This document shows positions 1 to 11,519 of a DNA stretch of 64,000 nucleotides, piece after piece. A program made the translations under genes and the position numbers. Origin of the DNA: Metellina segmentata (taxonomy: Eukaryota; Arthropoda; Arachnida; Araneae; Tetragnathidae); the NCBI GenBank assembly GCA_947359465.1, contig OX375880.1, positions 28,512,048-28,576,047 of the forward strand. Direction: 5' to 3'. The stretch's first letter is position 1, and every line of letters starts with the position of its first letter. A model generated the notes under the pieces. The model was not told the DNA's origin, did no database searches, and saw only the letters and a program-made list of their open reading frames with translations.

Positions 1-1357
1 GAAGTTTTTAAAGCGTACTTAAAAGTATGTTGAGCTTTGCATACCCAAAAGCGTTAATAAGTTACAAAAAAAATGGAAGTTTCAGTTCAATTAAATAAAA
101 GTTAAGCATTTTTGAGAAACTAATGGTGTGATTCTCTTGTAAGAATTTTTGATATTCTATATCTTGGAAGTTCAATGGGTTGATTTCATCAGGCAGAATT
201 TGTTTTGGGGGTAAGCTTGCACTTCTTTTTGTGTTCTTGTTTCGCTCAACCAAATATGGGCCTAACGCAATGATACCAAACTTAACCAACATCATGTGGT
301 TCATTAATAATTATTATGCTTGAAAGCTTAACTTAGTAGCATTTATAACCAAAAAAGGTTGAATTTTCAAAATGCATTTCTGAATTGCCCCCTAAGCTAT
401 ATACGTTTTTATTTTAAACCGAATTTTTTTTTTAAATATAAAATTTTGAGATTTTCTTCTTTTAAATAGGAAAATTTTGACTATTTTACTAAGCAAAGTC
501 GTATTTTGCTGACGGGTTTTACGTTTTCGAAAACTTCACATCAAACTTCAAAAATTACAAAGCTGAATCCATAAAACTATGTCTTTTGAAGATCTTTTTT
601 CTGTTTTGCACCTCTAAATATTGGAATTATATCTCATTAAAAAACAAAAGGGTTAATAGGATTTGGTTTAATGCACTTTTATTCATTGCCTCTTTGACTC
701 CCCAAAAAAAATTGAAACTAAAGTCTGCAATTTTATCTAGACCCATTGATGTGACCGGGTTATTTTGAACGATCCAATATGCACTAGTTAATTTATGCGG
801 CAATAAACCCCCATTAGCAAACTCGTTCTTCACAATAAACGTCAAGCATCACTTTCCAATTGAATTGTTTCGGGCTCAGCATCTTCCATTAATTGTGTTC
901 CCCATAAATTGTCTCCTGAACTTGACTCCGATCTCTTTCCCCTCGTTCACGCAACTCCAAAGCAAAGTGAGCCCGTAGCATAGGACCTCTTTAAAAGATA
1001 CCATTAGCGCCCGTCTCTGAGAGGGACTCGGTTCCCAGGGGTGTCGTCTTTCACGTGACAAGGTCTTCGCCTGCACCCTTGCAGACGATTTTCGACGAAC
1101 CCTATCGTCCTGCCGAGAGGCCTGATGGAAATTGTGTGGAAAGAGGAATTCTTCTCCCATTGTGGATTCTGGAGGGATTGCTTATTAATTGTTGGATCTG
1201 ATATCCGGGGAACAAGGGAGGTAGTGTTGAAGTGAAGTGGTGTTAGGGTGATCGTTTTTTTTTTTTTGGGGGGGGGGCGAAGAATGCTGTTTCGATTGAG
1301 TGTGGGAACTGGATTTAGGTTTCTTTGATATCGTTCGCATGATCGCCTCTTGTCTTA
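1..1357. other. Non-coding, no recognised feature
   Basis: AT-rich to about 840, then 876-1160 is near 50 percent GC with no recognised protein. A T10G9-type homopolymer run sits near 1256-1278. No gene identified. Confidence 0.4.
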
Positions 1358-1359
1358 TC

Positions 1360-1633
1360 TTTCGGAGGGTTTGCGAACTCGAATCCAATATAAATCCGTC
1401 GTGAACAAAGGAGGCTGGTGCATGTTCAATCTGTATTGACCTCAAATGTCCTCACGCTGGCGTAGTGTGGAAGTTTGGAGAGTGGAGTGCCGGCTCAGGT
1501 GTGACCTCGTCAACTGACCGTGTCTCAAAATTACGTGGTGCTGTCCTCGGATCTTTCCATTGGGGGATTGATCCCGGACAGTAGCCAATAGGCCGTCGTG
1601 TTGCTCCAGTGCGTCGTTAATTATAATACCTAC
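1360..1633 (+). repeat. SINE-B copy, 5' truncated
   Basis: Matches the shared SINE body: ggctggtgca, gtggaagtttggagagtgg, cctcgtcaactgaccgtg and the end gttaattataatacc. Only the B-box side of the head remains (gaactcgaatcc). Confidence 0.75.
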
Positions 1634-1815
1634 CTCTCGTCTATTCTTCCCAGGATGCCCAGGCGATCTTTCTCTACATTATTTTCTCCCTACATCCTTT
1701 CTTTTTTACAATTACTTCGCATTGTATGCCTTGTGTTTGGCACAGCTTAGCCAAACACAAGTCGTATCTCTTGCGTCCTAAAACCCAAATCCAACAACTT
1801 ATCCAGTCTATTACA
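1634..1815 (+). repeat. LINE-type 3' tail after SINE-B copy
   Basis: Contains cttcgcattgtatgccttgtgtttggcacagcttagcc in order (1716-1755), the tail shared with LINE ends at 53738-54050. Confidence 0.6.
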
Positions 1816-2039
1816 ATATAGGTTTTATTTATATTGCTCGCAAATATTTGTTGCCCAGTGAGTTTGCCCACAAACAGCATAGGAGTTGTAGGATACCACT
1901 ATTGAACCCCTTCTTCATGTTTGCGTTACTCCTGCTCACTAATTTCACAAATAGACTCGTCTGAAACCACGTGACTGAAAATACCTACTCGCAGTAGTCG
2001 GACTGAAGTGGTGCAGCCTCGTTTTCATATAGGCAGGGG

Positions 2040-2583
2040 AAGGCACTGCGGAAACGAACGCAAGTGCGTGTGAACATCTGTGTTTGGCAACAAGACTAGC
2101 ACCACCATTTATAGTTCAACTTGACATGTGCGTTTCGTTCACCATATACTTATAATGGTAATAAAGCTGCACAACGTGTATAAAGGAGAAATATTCATAG
2201 ATTTGAAAGTTTCACATTGAGTCGAGGTTAACTCCGGCGAGTTATCAGTTGAGTCATGTAGTCTTGAACGAGTCCATTTGAATTCGACGATATGTTAGAA
2301 CTTAAAGCGCTTGCACAACTGGCGATTTTGTGCGGATTCTGATATAAATTTAACATTCGATACCGTGAGTGAGAGCAATGATAACGAGTTGACTGAGGAA
2401 AATCATATACGAGGATCGTCATTCATGCTTTTACGTACGGCAACCTTCTCCAGACGAGCTTCCACACCTTTTAGAAATTCGACTGACCCAAGGTCGACTG
2501 TCTTCTCGTCGGAATCGTCGTTTATTTCGTTTGGGGACCCGTCATCTCTCTACACTCGCCGTGTTGGAGCCCGAAACATGTAA
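2040..2583 (+). other. Unassigned; possible LTR-element remnant with 90-codon ORF
   Basis: The segment has aataaag near 2160 followed by a promoter-like leader and a 90-codon frame (2311-2583) rich in Ser and Arg. The order could fit an LTR end followed by gag, but no gag, protease or RT motif is visible and no paired LTR was found. Not recognised as a host gene. Confidence 0.2.
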
Positions 2584-2713
2584 TGGAGGCTTATTTTTCT
2601 TCCATTCTATTCCCATTTGTAACCTTCTGATTGGTCAGAATATACAAATTCAGAATATACATTTTTGTAAGAATTATTTTTAATACGTTGATTTCATCCT
2701 TAATGTAATTGTC

Positions 2714-2955
2714 TGACCGTGTTTAAAATTCGAGGTGCTGTCCTCGGATTAGCAACCGGAGGGTTTCAAGTTCGAAACACTGTCCAACCGGACCGTCGTG
2801 TACGTGGGAGCTGGTGCACATCAAATCTCATGGTCTCGATCTCACATTGGCGTGATGTGAAGTTTGGTGAGTGGAGTGCCAGTGTTGTCCTCGAATCTTT
2901 CTTTCCCTTCAGGATTGATCCCGGATAATCACCAATAGGAGCAACGTTAATTCTC
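2714..2955 (+). repeat. Rearranged SINE-B copy
   Basis: Tail-like text (ctgaccgtgtttaaaattcg, gctgtcctcgga) is fused directly to a head (ttagcaaccggagggtttca) and then a normal body ending gcaacgttaattctcatc: a tail-to-head junction or internal rearrangement. Confidence 0.65.
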
Positions 2956-3880
2956 ATCTATCCAATTCAAACCTTAAATCTGACTAAATGCATTCCTTTC
3001 TCAATTCCGATCTAAAAACACTTATTCCCACTTTCTACTCGACCCCTGGGTTCGGTACAGGTAAAGCACCTCGATTATCCTCCCATCCAGCCACACAATT
3101 CAAAGGAGGGGCACGCTAAAAGTCTAGCAGCAAAGCATGGGGGTCCCTGTTGGGGTGCTTCGAACAACCTCCCCTCCAGAGGTTACGGGACTTTACCTTG
3201 AAAATTGCCCTCCTTGGATTAGAATGCCGGGAACGTTTTCCAGAATCTCTGCAGCAACTCACAACAATATGTTCTTCTCAGAAGGAATTTACATTTTTTA
3301 AGAATTTGAAGCAAGCGAAAAATGTTTTTTGTTTTGTTTGTTTTGTTCCTTTTGATCTAGTCGATCGTCTGCAGAGTATAAACAAACAAAAATAGGGCAT
3401 TCCGAAGTTCGCAAGCAGACTTCATTCTCGTCAAGCGTAGCTCTGTTTTGCCGGTTTTTCCCCTCTTTTGGGTAAAAAATGGGGAAATAAAATGAAAATC
3501 GTTTGCGGCTCACTTAAATACCTATACATCGTTTATGAAGCGTAGAAAAGAAGGGCTCTTTTTTTCTTTTTTTGTTCGAAGTAGGTAATTGGATTGTTTA
3601 GCTTACAAACTGGTGTTAGGAAGGATTTTTTTTTTGTGTATATCTCTTTTGTAGCTATTAGAATTTTACCGGTTGTTTACGGGGAAAGTTTTAATCGCGT
3701 TGAATGCCTGTGCAGTTTTCTGTACTTTCATTGCTTTAGAACTGGTGTTTTTCTTCTTATCTTGTTTTCTGATGATGTTTATAAGTTACAATAGTTGTTG
3801 AAAACTGGTGTTTCGTAGTACTTTTATTTCTCATGAGAACGGTATTTGTTGTATTTTCCTGTTTTGTTTCTTTTCCTTCA
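2956..3880. other. Non-coding, no recognised feature
   Basis: T-rich sequence; short frames here look random. Nothing recognised. Confidence 0.4.
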
Positions 3881-3889
3881 CTGACACAG

Positions 3890-4150
3890 CCATCGTACCT
3901 CAGTGGATTTGCACAGTGCCCTAGCTACTTGCAGCGAGGCCGTGCGCAAAAGAACAGTTTTGCTTCTTTCGCGCACGGCCTCTCTTGCAGGCGGTTCGGG
4001 TTCGATTCCTTGAAGGATGTATTTCTCTTTTCTGTGTCAAGAAAATATTCCTTGTGTTTGTCTATTGACGTTATCTGTCCTGTGTTTGATTTTGCATCTC
4101 TCTCTTGCGCCATAACACCCAAAACAACTAAACTCTTTTTTATTTGCGTA
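3890..4150 (+). repeat. SINE-C copy interrupted by a 49-bp hairpin
   Basis: tRNA-like head (ctcagtggatttgcacagtg then gggttcgattcc) and the tail tgtcctgtgtttgatt...gcgccataacacccaaaac. A small foldback at 3935-3983 splits the head. Confidence 0.65.
3935..3983. repeat. 49-bp foldback flanked by 7-bp direct repeats
   Basis: Arms gaggccgtgcgc (3936-3947) and gcgcacggcctc (3971-3982) are perfect complements, and the pairing extends into an A-rich/T-rich segment. CTTGCAG occurs directly on each side (3928-3934, 3984-3990), as in a target duplication. Removing the insert restores a continuous tRNA-like SINE head. Confidence 0.6.
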
Positions 4151-4152
4151 AT

Positions 4153-4440
4153 AGGGAGTCCGCGGTAGCCCAGTTGAAATGCAACGGATTCGCAACCTGC
4201 GAGTCCGAAACTCAGTCCCGTGAAAGAACGTCGTGTTGCACGCTAAATCCGTCGCGGCCAACTTGTCCTTCGAGTTGACTTTGCGTGGAAGTAGGCCAGC
4301 TCAGGTGTTGACCTCGTCATCTGACCGTGGTTCAAAATTATGAGGCGTTGTCCTTTGATCTTTGTCTTCGGGATTGATCTCGGATCTTCGCCAATAATAG
4401 CCCGTTGTGTTGTTTCAGTGTAACTTTAATCACCTACCTT
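4153..4440 (+). repeat. SINE-B copy, full-length body
   Basis: Head gtccgcggtagcccagttga, B-box-like gagtccgaaactc, then the shared body (gccagctcaggtgttgacct, ctgaccgtggttcaaaatta) and the end gcccgttgtgttg. Confidence 0.8.
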
Positions 4441-4441
4441 A

Positions 4442-4640
4442 CAGGATTTACAAGAAACCCTTCTTTTGAACGATTCGATGGGAACATTCTGTAGAATAGA
4501 ATCCATTTGAATGCGAGATTATATTGGCCCTTTCCTTAGAATAGAATACTTTGGGGAAATACCAGTGCCCTTTTCCTTAGAACAGAGTATTTTAATAATT
4601 AGAAAATTAAATTAGCTGAAAACGTTAAAAAGTGTTTATG
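4442..4640 (+). repeat. Degenerate AGAATAGAAT array, left part
   Basis: Loose repeats of ttagaatagaatactttgg with gaps of about 40 bases. The same pattern resumes at 6010, so the two transposons between seem to have inserted into one array. Confidence 0.5.
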
Positions 4641-4648
4641 TTAACTAA

Positions 4649-5176
4649 CACTAGCGCGTCTTTCTAGGAATGGCTCTTCATTACGTGGACGATTCTATTC
4701 AGGACCGTAGGTTGGTCGGTAGATATTAATTCGTGATAAGTGAATCGATTCTTCAGTTTGATTCTTTCGTAACTTGTTTTGATCCACAGTGAGCTATGAT
4801 TGATTATTTACTTGTTAAAATATTACCAGGACCGGACTGAGGGAAACCTCAATAGTTTTTGTGCATCTCCCCTCTTAGCTCTGTTGGTTATTCTTGTACT
4901 GCTGTCACCACGCAACACTTAAATTTTTTCTTCAAGTTTGTATTTCGACGATTTTTAACAGTATCTTCAAATATTTCCCACTTAATATTCATTTTCCTCT
5001 TTTAGAAGTAAAAATCTCTCATCTTCAAATGATTGAGTCCATATATATCTGCATGTATTAGTTCACTAACTGTTAAGGCTCTACTTTCCACGAGTTTAAT
5101 ATCTACCGACCTGCCTACATTCCAAAATAGAATCGTCCACGCAACGAAGAGCCATTCCTAGAAAGACGCGCTAGTG
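4649..5176. mobile_element. MITE with about 80-bp TIRs and perfect 8-bp TSD (hAT/P-type)
   Basis: The left end cactagcgcgtctttctagg is repeated as its complement at the right end (5157-5176) and the similarity runs about 80 bp inward. TTAACTAA flanks both sides exactly (4641-4648, 5177-5184). 528 bp, no coding capacity. The 8-bp duplication and CA..TG ends fit hAT or P superfamilies. Confidence 0.85.
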
Positions 5177-5276
5177 TTAACTAACCCTCTGACAGTCACA
5201 CTAGATATCTTAGAAGTGTTGTATTGTTTTTTCCTCCACAATACACATAACCACATCTTTTGGTTGGTTCTTGTAA

Positions 5277-6005
5277 GGGAGTCCGGGACACATTGAAATT
5301 TTTTTTTTATTAATTAATTTAAAATTTAGAATTTTTTTGTACTGATTACCCATCTAACTAATAAGCAAAACCGCAACACAAATTTTTTCCAAAAATTAAA
5401 AAAAATTTTTAATTAAAATTTTTTCCAAAAAAGAGGGGTCATTTTAAATTGCTAAGACTCAAAATATTCTTGATCCGTTTTCAAAATTCTTGCAGTAAAT
5501 TATTCACAAATTTATAAACTTTAATTTCGATTCTGAAATTTAAAAAAATATTAATTTAATAAAAAATAAAATATATTTGAATGAAAAATTTTGAAAATTT
5601 AAAGGAATTTTTTTTTTAAGTCATATTATGAAAAGTAAATTCTTGTTTCAAATTTGCTGAATCAAAATTAAAGTATAATGTCTGAAAAAGGTATATTCCA
5701 AATTTCAACCCTTAAACTTTATCGGTTTTCGACTTATAGCAATTTGAATACAGGAAATCTTGAAAAAATGTATCATGGAGAAAAACGCAATTAAAGTTTT
5801 AAAGACAGATGTTGTTGCCTTGACAACAACTGTCAAGAGTGTTAGATTTTTCAAAACAACGCACCACAAAAATTATTATATCTCTAGTTCTAATTGAGAT
5901 AGAAACATGATTTAGACGTCATTTTAAGCAGAAAAACACAGAGAATTTCTTGAAATAATAATAAAAAAAAATCGCAAATTTGACGATTTTTGTGTCCCGG
6001 ACCCC
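5277..6005. mobile_element. TIR element, AT-rich, possibly piggyBac-like
   Basis: Ends gggagtccgggacaca and tgtcccggacccc are inverted copies. Right flank is TTAA (6006-6009); left flank is GTAA (5273-5276), perhaps a mutated TTAA. 729 bp with no ORF. piggyBac assignment rests only on the TTAA-like flanks. Confidence 0.6.
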
Positions 6006-6009
6006 TTAA

Positions 6010-6960
6010 ACTTTAGAAAAGTTCTCTTCGTGTTTTCCCAAGAATAAAGTACTTTGGAAATATTGTTCTAATCATTTTCTTAGAATTGAAAGGACAAATT
6101 TTATCTCTTTATAAAAATTTATTTCTTAGAATTTGGATTTTTTTTTAAATTTTAAATTTTTTTTTTTTTTAGATTAGAATAATTTGGAAATATTTTATTG
6201 TTTTCTCTTTTTTAAGATCAGAATCTTTTGGAAGGATTCTCTTTGTTTATAATAGAATCTTTTGGTAAAGTTCGTAGCTCCTTCCATAGAATAGACTTCG
6301 AGTTATAGTAGGCGCATTTCTCGTCGGTATCAGTAAAACTTTCATAGTGTCTCTTATTTGATTATATCTTGTGTCTAGGGCAGCATGGCCAAATGTGGCC
6401 CTTGCACCATATAAACCTTGTAAAACGAACAACCTTAGAATAGAAAAACTCTTGTAAATATTCTATTACTTCTTTCTTAAGAATAGAATAATTTTTAAAG
6501 ATTCTATTGCAGCTTTCCCTTGAATAGAATCCCTTTTAACATCGTATAGCTTAAGATCTTTCAAAGGGATTTTAGTCTATTGATCCTCTTGTTAGAATTC
6601 AATCCCTTGGGAAGATTCTATTGATCCTCTCCCTACAGTAGACTTTCCTTTGGGGTGTTGATCCCTTAACGTCACCAATATCCCGTTGTATTACTCCATT
6701 GTGACGTTTATTAAAATACTTACCTTACAATAGAATTCCTTGGATAGTTGTTACTTCTCCTTTTCGAAGATTAGTAGGCCTTGGAAGATCTTAATACTCC
6801 TTTCGCTAGAATGGAATAATTTGAAATTGTTATATCCGTGTGACCTATCTTTAGAAAGACTAGTTTGGAAGCGTTCTATTGGCCACAAGAAAGTCAATAC
6901 CTGTTGGAAACTATATAGGGAAGGTTGCAAGGTGGAATTATGCGTGTGATCCACCAAGAG
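6010..6960 (+). repeat. Degenerate AGAATAGAAT array, right part, with a LINE-tail fragment
   Basis: Many diverged units of the type cttagaatagaatcttttgg followed by aagattctattg, spaced about 40-50 bp. A SINE/LINE tail fragment (gcagcatggccaaatgtggc) interrupts it at about 6365-6425. No coding sequence. Confidence 0.5.
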
Positions 6961-7925
6961 GGTGAAAGCTGTTAATTTATTTTACTTAACCCACTAGTTT
7001 ATGTTTACATTAAAATCGGTTTTCTTCGTTTTAAATTACAGTCGCGTTCGCTGGAGGATTAGAACGATAACACTTCCCATTTCCCACCCCTTTTTCAAAA
7101 AATAAACCAACCCAAACCAATGACACACATCGAAGGGAGATCGATCCCACTGACTGAGAGAATCGCCTAAACCCTCTCCTAACCGTAACTGCACCTGTTA
7201 CCTTTCCCCATCCGAAATTCCCAAGCGTCTCTTACCTCTTCTTCCAGAGGTCGAGAACGGGCCCAAAAAAAATCCTCCAAAACTCGCACAATGAGAGAAT
7301 TTTTTCCTCCAAAATAAAAATGAATCCAACAATCCAAAAGCGAGATGCGTTCGAAAACGAACGCGAGAGCAAGAGAAAAAAAAAACCCACCCCGAGTAGC
7401 TATTTTGTGTAGCTGAGAATTCTGTCGTCTGCGCGGTTCCCAGAGTTGGTCCTCGGGTGATTAGCTTTACCCCCCCCCCTCCGTTCCATCTTCTCTTCCA
7501 CCCCTTCCGACTGGATCGCTTGCCTTCTCAGCCAAACCGGTTTTCGGTAGTTAAGGGGGTGATAGCCTCATGTTTTATGCATTCCCCCTTACTTTCCATC
7601 ACTTGTTTGAATGGGTCTCACATTTTCATCGAAGAGGATACTGGTCGAACGAGGTATATGTAATGTTGAGATGCGTGTGTGCATAAATATATAGAGGGGA
7701 GTTCGGTTTTTTAGGCTGTGGAACGCATGGATTACAACATGGAGACATTTTGTGTTGTTACGGGAAGGGGGGGGGGTGTTGTTGAGTTCTGTATCAATCG
7801 AACACTGCGAACAAAACGGATGTTTATGATGTGGAGTGTTTTTTGTTTCGAGGAGGATGTAGTTAATGTGTATTGTTTGGTTGAAAGCAGGTAAATTGTT
7901 TTCTTGTGTTCCCCGAAAGAAGGAA
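6961..7925. other. Non-coding, no recognised feature
   Basis: Moderate GC, with C-rich and G-rich homopolymer runs (7470, 7769). Nothing recognised. Confidence 0.4.
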
Positions 7926-7932
7926 TTGAAGA

Positions 7933-8116
7933 GTTAGGCCACGTTCCCATGAGGCGCGTAAAACGCGCGTCGGCGAGGCTATCAGGGTCCCGCTCTTCAA
8001 GGTCGCAAAGATAGATACTTGAATTAGAGGAATAAACAAATAAACGTAAGTAATAAATTTAACGGCGGGACCTCGCCATACTCGCGTTGAAATGCCACAA
8101 GTGTACGGGGCCTTAG
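7933..8116. mobile_element. Small imperfect inverted-repeat element (possible MITE)
   Basis: Left gttaggccacgttcccatga and the complement of the right end (ctaaggccccgtacactt) are similar, with gcgcg-rich text inside both ends. No clear target duplication. Confidence 0.35.
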
Positions 8117-8260
8117 GTTGTAATTTAACGTCGCATTGGAGCATCACTTGGCGACGGTCTGGGATCGATCACGAAGAGAACGATCCGAGGACAACATCTC
8201 GTCGTTTTTTCTTCGATGACGAGGTTAACACCTGAGCTGGCACACCACTCTCTTGGAAGA
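8117..8260 (-). repeat. SINE body fragment, reverse orientation
   Basis: Reverse complement of the SINE 3' half: taacgtcgcattggagca, ggcgacggtctgggatcgat, cctgagctggcacaccactc. Confidence 0.7.
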
Positions 8261-8321
8261 TGATTTCGAAATTGTGTATCGGTTTGGAAAGGCGAATTTT
8301 AAATTATTTTCCTGTGTTCCC

Positions 8322-8634
8322 CTGCCGACCTACCGGTATAGTGGTTAAGGTGTTAGCCTCTAGATGGGAAGGTTCCTGGTTCGAATCCGGGTCCGGGCAT
8401 TGATGTTTGTAAGCGTATGGTGTAGAGGCGGCTGGTGCACCTTAAATCTGTAGTGGCCGAAAGTCCTCACGTTGGGTTGGCGTGGAAGTTTGGAGAGTGG
8501 GGTGCCAGCTCAGGTGTTGCCTCGTCATCTGACCGTGGTTCAAAATGACGAGGTGTTGTCCTCGGATCTTTCCCTTAAGGGACTGACCCCGGACCATCGA
8601 CAACAGCTCGTTGTGTTGCTCTAGTACGACTATA
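8322..8634 (+). repeat. SINE-A copy, near full length
   Basis: tRNA-like head with A box (tagtggttaaggtgttagcc) and B box (ggttcgaatcc), linker gggcattgatgtttgtaagc, then the shared body and 3' end ctagtacgactataac. Confidence 0.85.
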
Positions 8635-8694
8635 ACAAAAAATGACCAAATTATCCTGTGTTACCCTGAAAGAAGAAATTGAAAAGGTAAGTAG

Positions 8695-8760
8695 TTGAAT
8701 TAACGTCGCACTGGAGCAGCACAACGGGTTATTGGCGACGGTCCGGGATTTACCCCCGAG
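8695..8760 (-). repeat. SINE 3' fragment, reverse orientation
   Basis: aattaacgtcgcactggagc then cacaacgggttattggcgac, the complement of the SINE end; truncated. Confidence 0.65.
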
Positions 8761-8887
8761 GTCATTTGATGACCACGACAGATTCAACGTGCCCAAGCCC
8801 CTTCGTACTCGACTGTCTTTGGTTTTTATCGAACTTCGAACTCTCTATCCTCGGTTGCTAATCCGTTTCTCTTTACGCCTTTTCCAA

Positions 8888-9066
8888 TCCCGCGGTAACC
8901 CGGATGGAGGAGCAACTGGAGTGTCGCGAGTTCGAATCAAGCCAAAGACCGAATGTACAAAGAGGGCTGGTGCACGTTAAATCTGTCGTGATCTCAAATG
9001 TCCTCACATTGCGTGGTGTGGAAATTTGAGTGGGGTGCCAACTCATGTGTGACCTTGTCATCTGAG
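8888..9066 (+). repeat. SINE-B copy, 3' truncated
   Basis: Head cgcggtaacccggatggagg and gagttcgaatcaagcc, then the body to ccttgtcatctgag. Confidence 0.7.
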
Positions 9067-9089
9067 TTATATCAGTACCAATGGTGTGG

Positions 9090-9690
9090 TAGGTAGTTAA
9101 TGTCTTACTGGAGCAGCAGAACGAGCTATTTCACTGAATATGGGCCGATCAACCAGTCTGGTGGTTAAGGTGTTAGCCTCTAGATAGGAAGGTTCCTGGT
9201 TCGAATTCGGGTCAGTGCATGGATGTTTGTAATTTCGTAAATTTTAATTAACGTCGTACTAGATCAACACAACGGGCTATTGACGACGGTCCGGTATCAA
9301 TCCCATAAGGAAAAAATCCGTGGACGGCACCTCTTATTTTTGAACCACGGTCAGATGACGATGCAGCACCTGAGCTCATGGATGTTTGTAAGCATATGTT
9401 ATAAAGGCTTGCTGGCGCACCTTGAATCTGTTGTGGCCGAAAGTCCTCACGTTGGGTTGGTGTTGAAGTTTCAAGAGTGGGGTTCCAGCTCAGGTGTTGC
9501 CTCGTCATCTGACCGTGGCTGAAAATTACTTGATGTAGTCCTTGATTCTTTCCCGTTGGGATTGTTCCCGGACCGTCGCCAATAGCCTGTTGTGTTGCTC
9601 TAGTACGACGTTAATTAAAATTACCGTACCTGGATTGTCGCCAATAGCTCATTGTGTTGCTCCGTTGCGATGTTAAATATCTACCTACCA
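9090..9690. repeat. Scrambled SINE-A cluster in both orientations
   Basis: In order: reverse 3' scrap (9096-9125), forward head (9148-9235), reverse 3' half (9248-9375), forward linker and body (9377-9617) and a second forward 3' end (9622-9680). The forward head and body are parts of one copy split by a reversed SINE half. Confidence 0.65.
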
Positions 9691-10167
9691 ATCCTGCGGC
9701 CTCAAAGTATTAAAAACAAATTGGAAAGTGTAACTTTTATCACGCCAGTTGCGCCATCTCCCCCTCTCACAAAAAATAACCCTTGAGGGATAAAAGTGGA
9801 CGAAGTAATGATCCGTTCTTAGACATCTTAAAAGAAATAGTGCATCGAAAAGAAAGTTATTTTTCCATTCACCTGTTATGTTACTCTTATTGGACAGTCA
9901 GTAAAAGTGTACATGATTTCAATTCACGTTTTTTTACTTGGCAATTTGAAGATTGCCAAGTAAAAAATTACAATAGATTACAATAGAAGAACAATAGATT
10001 TTCTGTGGGCTTCAAAGGCTCGCACTTTTTGCAATATAAGAGCTTACTAGAGTATATTAAATGGAAAGCTGCCACAAGCAACTTTTTCCTACTGTTTTTT
10101 TAGGACTTTGAAATGTTGGTTTCTGTTGTAAATATTACTTCTGCGTGTTTCTCCCAAACTTCTATCC
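9691..10167. other. Non-coding, no recognised feature
   Basis: A short inverted repeat tacttggcaatttgaagattgccaagta (two arms of about 11 bases around 9936-9962) is the only structure seen. Confidence 0.4.
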
Positions 10168-10457
10168 TCTAGATCGGAAGGTTCCTGGTTCGAATCCGGG
10201 CTCGGGCATGGATGTTTGTAAGCGTATGGTGTAGAGGCAGCTGGTGCACCTTAAATCTGTCGTGGCCGAAAGTCCTCACGTTGGGTTGGTGTAGAAGTTT
10301 GGAGAGTGGGGTGCCAGCTCAGGTGTTGCTTCGTCATCTGACCGTGGTTCAAAATTACGAGGTGTTGTCCTCGGATCTTTCCCTTCTGGTACTGATCCCG
10401 GTTCGTCGTCAATAGCCCGTTGTGTTGCTCTAGTACGACGTTAACTAAAAATTACCA
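10168..10457 (+). repeat. SINE-A copy, A-box end missing
   Basis: Starts at tcctctagatcggaaggttc and runs through body to acgacgttaactaaaaatta. Very similar to the copies at 11092 and 16734, suggesting a recent burst. Confidence 0.85.
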
Positions 10458-11085
10458 ATTACCCAAACTTCTATCGACGCTTCGCCACTGGCGAATACAC
10501 TCGAAAACTACTGCATCGTAAACTAAGCAAAGCTGGCTGAATATAGCATTGATATGGCTGAGAGGTTTTTGGTTTGAGAGGGAAGAATTCATAATCCCCC
10601 GCTCCCATCGACAGGGAAGTGCGTTTTTCGGTTATCCTGGACTGTCGGTCACTTGAAAGAAGATATTTTTTTAGGCGGGAAACCGATGAAAGTGAGCAGG
10701 GAAAGCTTTGAGGCGCTAGACGCTACAAGAACAATATATTTTAAAATCTACATATAATTGTTTTTACATGGCACACAAACAGACGTTATTTGTTATTACG
10801 TTTTGGCAACACTACGATTGTTTGTTTACCACGAATTTATAGCGTTATCGGATGAAATTTTATTGAAATAAAATGATTAGTTGAGCTGTTTAGCTTACAA
10901 ACAACAAGCTGGGTATTCGATTTCCAAAGCAGCGCTCACATTTCGAGTTAAAAATTGCTCAAAGTTTTCATTTCAATACCAAATTGTTCGAGTCTTGATT
11001 CCAGAGGTACTGTATAATTTTTCTGTTGTACAACAAATTTATGCTTAAAATTTTTTTGTAAACAATCCCTTCTGCTAGGTAATTG
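10458..11085. other. Non-coding, no recognised feature
   Basis: No repeat or ORF recognised. Confidence 0.4.
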
Positions 11086-11091
11086 GTGTAA

Positions 11092-11411
11092 TTTTTAATT
11101 AACGTCGTATTAGAGCAACACAACGGGCTATGGACGACGGTCCGGGACCAGTCCCTTAAGGGAAAGATCAGAGGACAACACCTCGTAATTTTGAACCACG
11201 GTCAGATGACGAAGCAACACCTGAGCTGGCACCCCACTACAAACTTCCACACCAACCCAACGCGAGGACTTTCCGCCACGACAGATTTAAGGTGCACCAG
11301 CCGCCTCTACACCATACGTTTACAAACATCCATGCCCGGACTCGGATTCGAACCAGGAACCTTCCAATCTAGAGGCTAACACCTTAACCAATATACTGGT
11401 TGGTCGGCCAC
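11092..11411 (-). repeat. SINE-A copy, full length, reverse orientation
   Basis: Reverse complement of the whole element: 3' end at the left (taattaacgtcgtattagag), head at the right (ctaacaccttaaccaatata then ggttggtcgg). Confidence 0.88.
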
Positions 11412-11519
11412 CTTCTGCTTGGACACATGTCTTCTCATTCATGCGAGCAAGGTTGGCGAGCGTAAGCGGGCCCCCCTTTACTGAATAAAAACCTGAACTT
11501 TAAATACTAAGAAAAACAT

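Noticed and set aside
8326..8400. Possible functional tRNA gene
   Set aside because: A and B boxes are present but the acceptor stem does not pair, and the sequence continues into the SINE body found at many loci; it is a SINE head.
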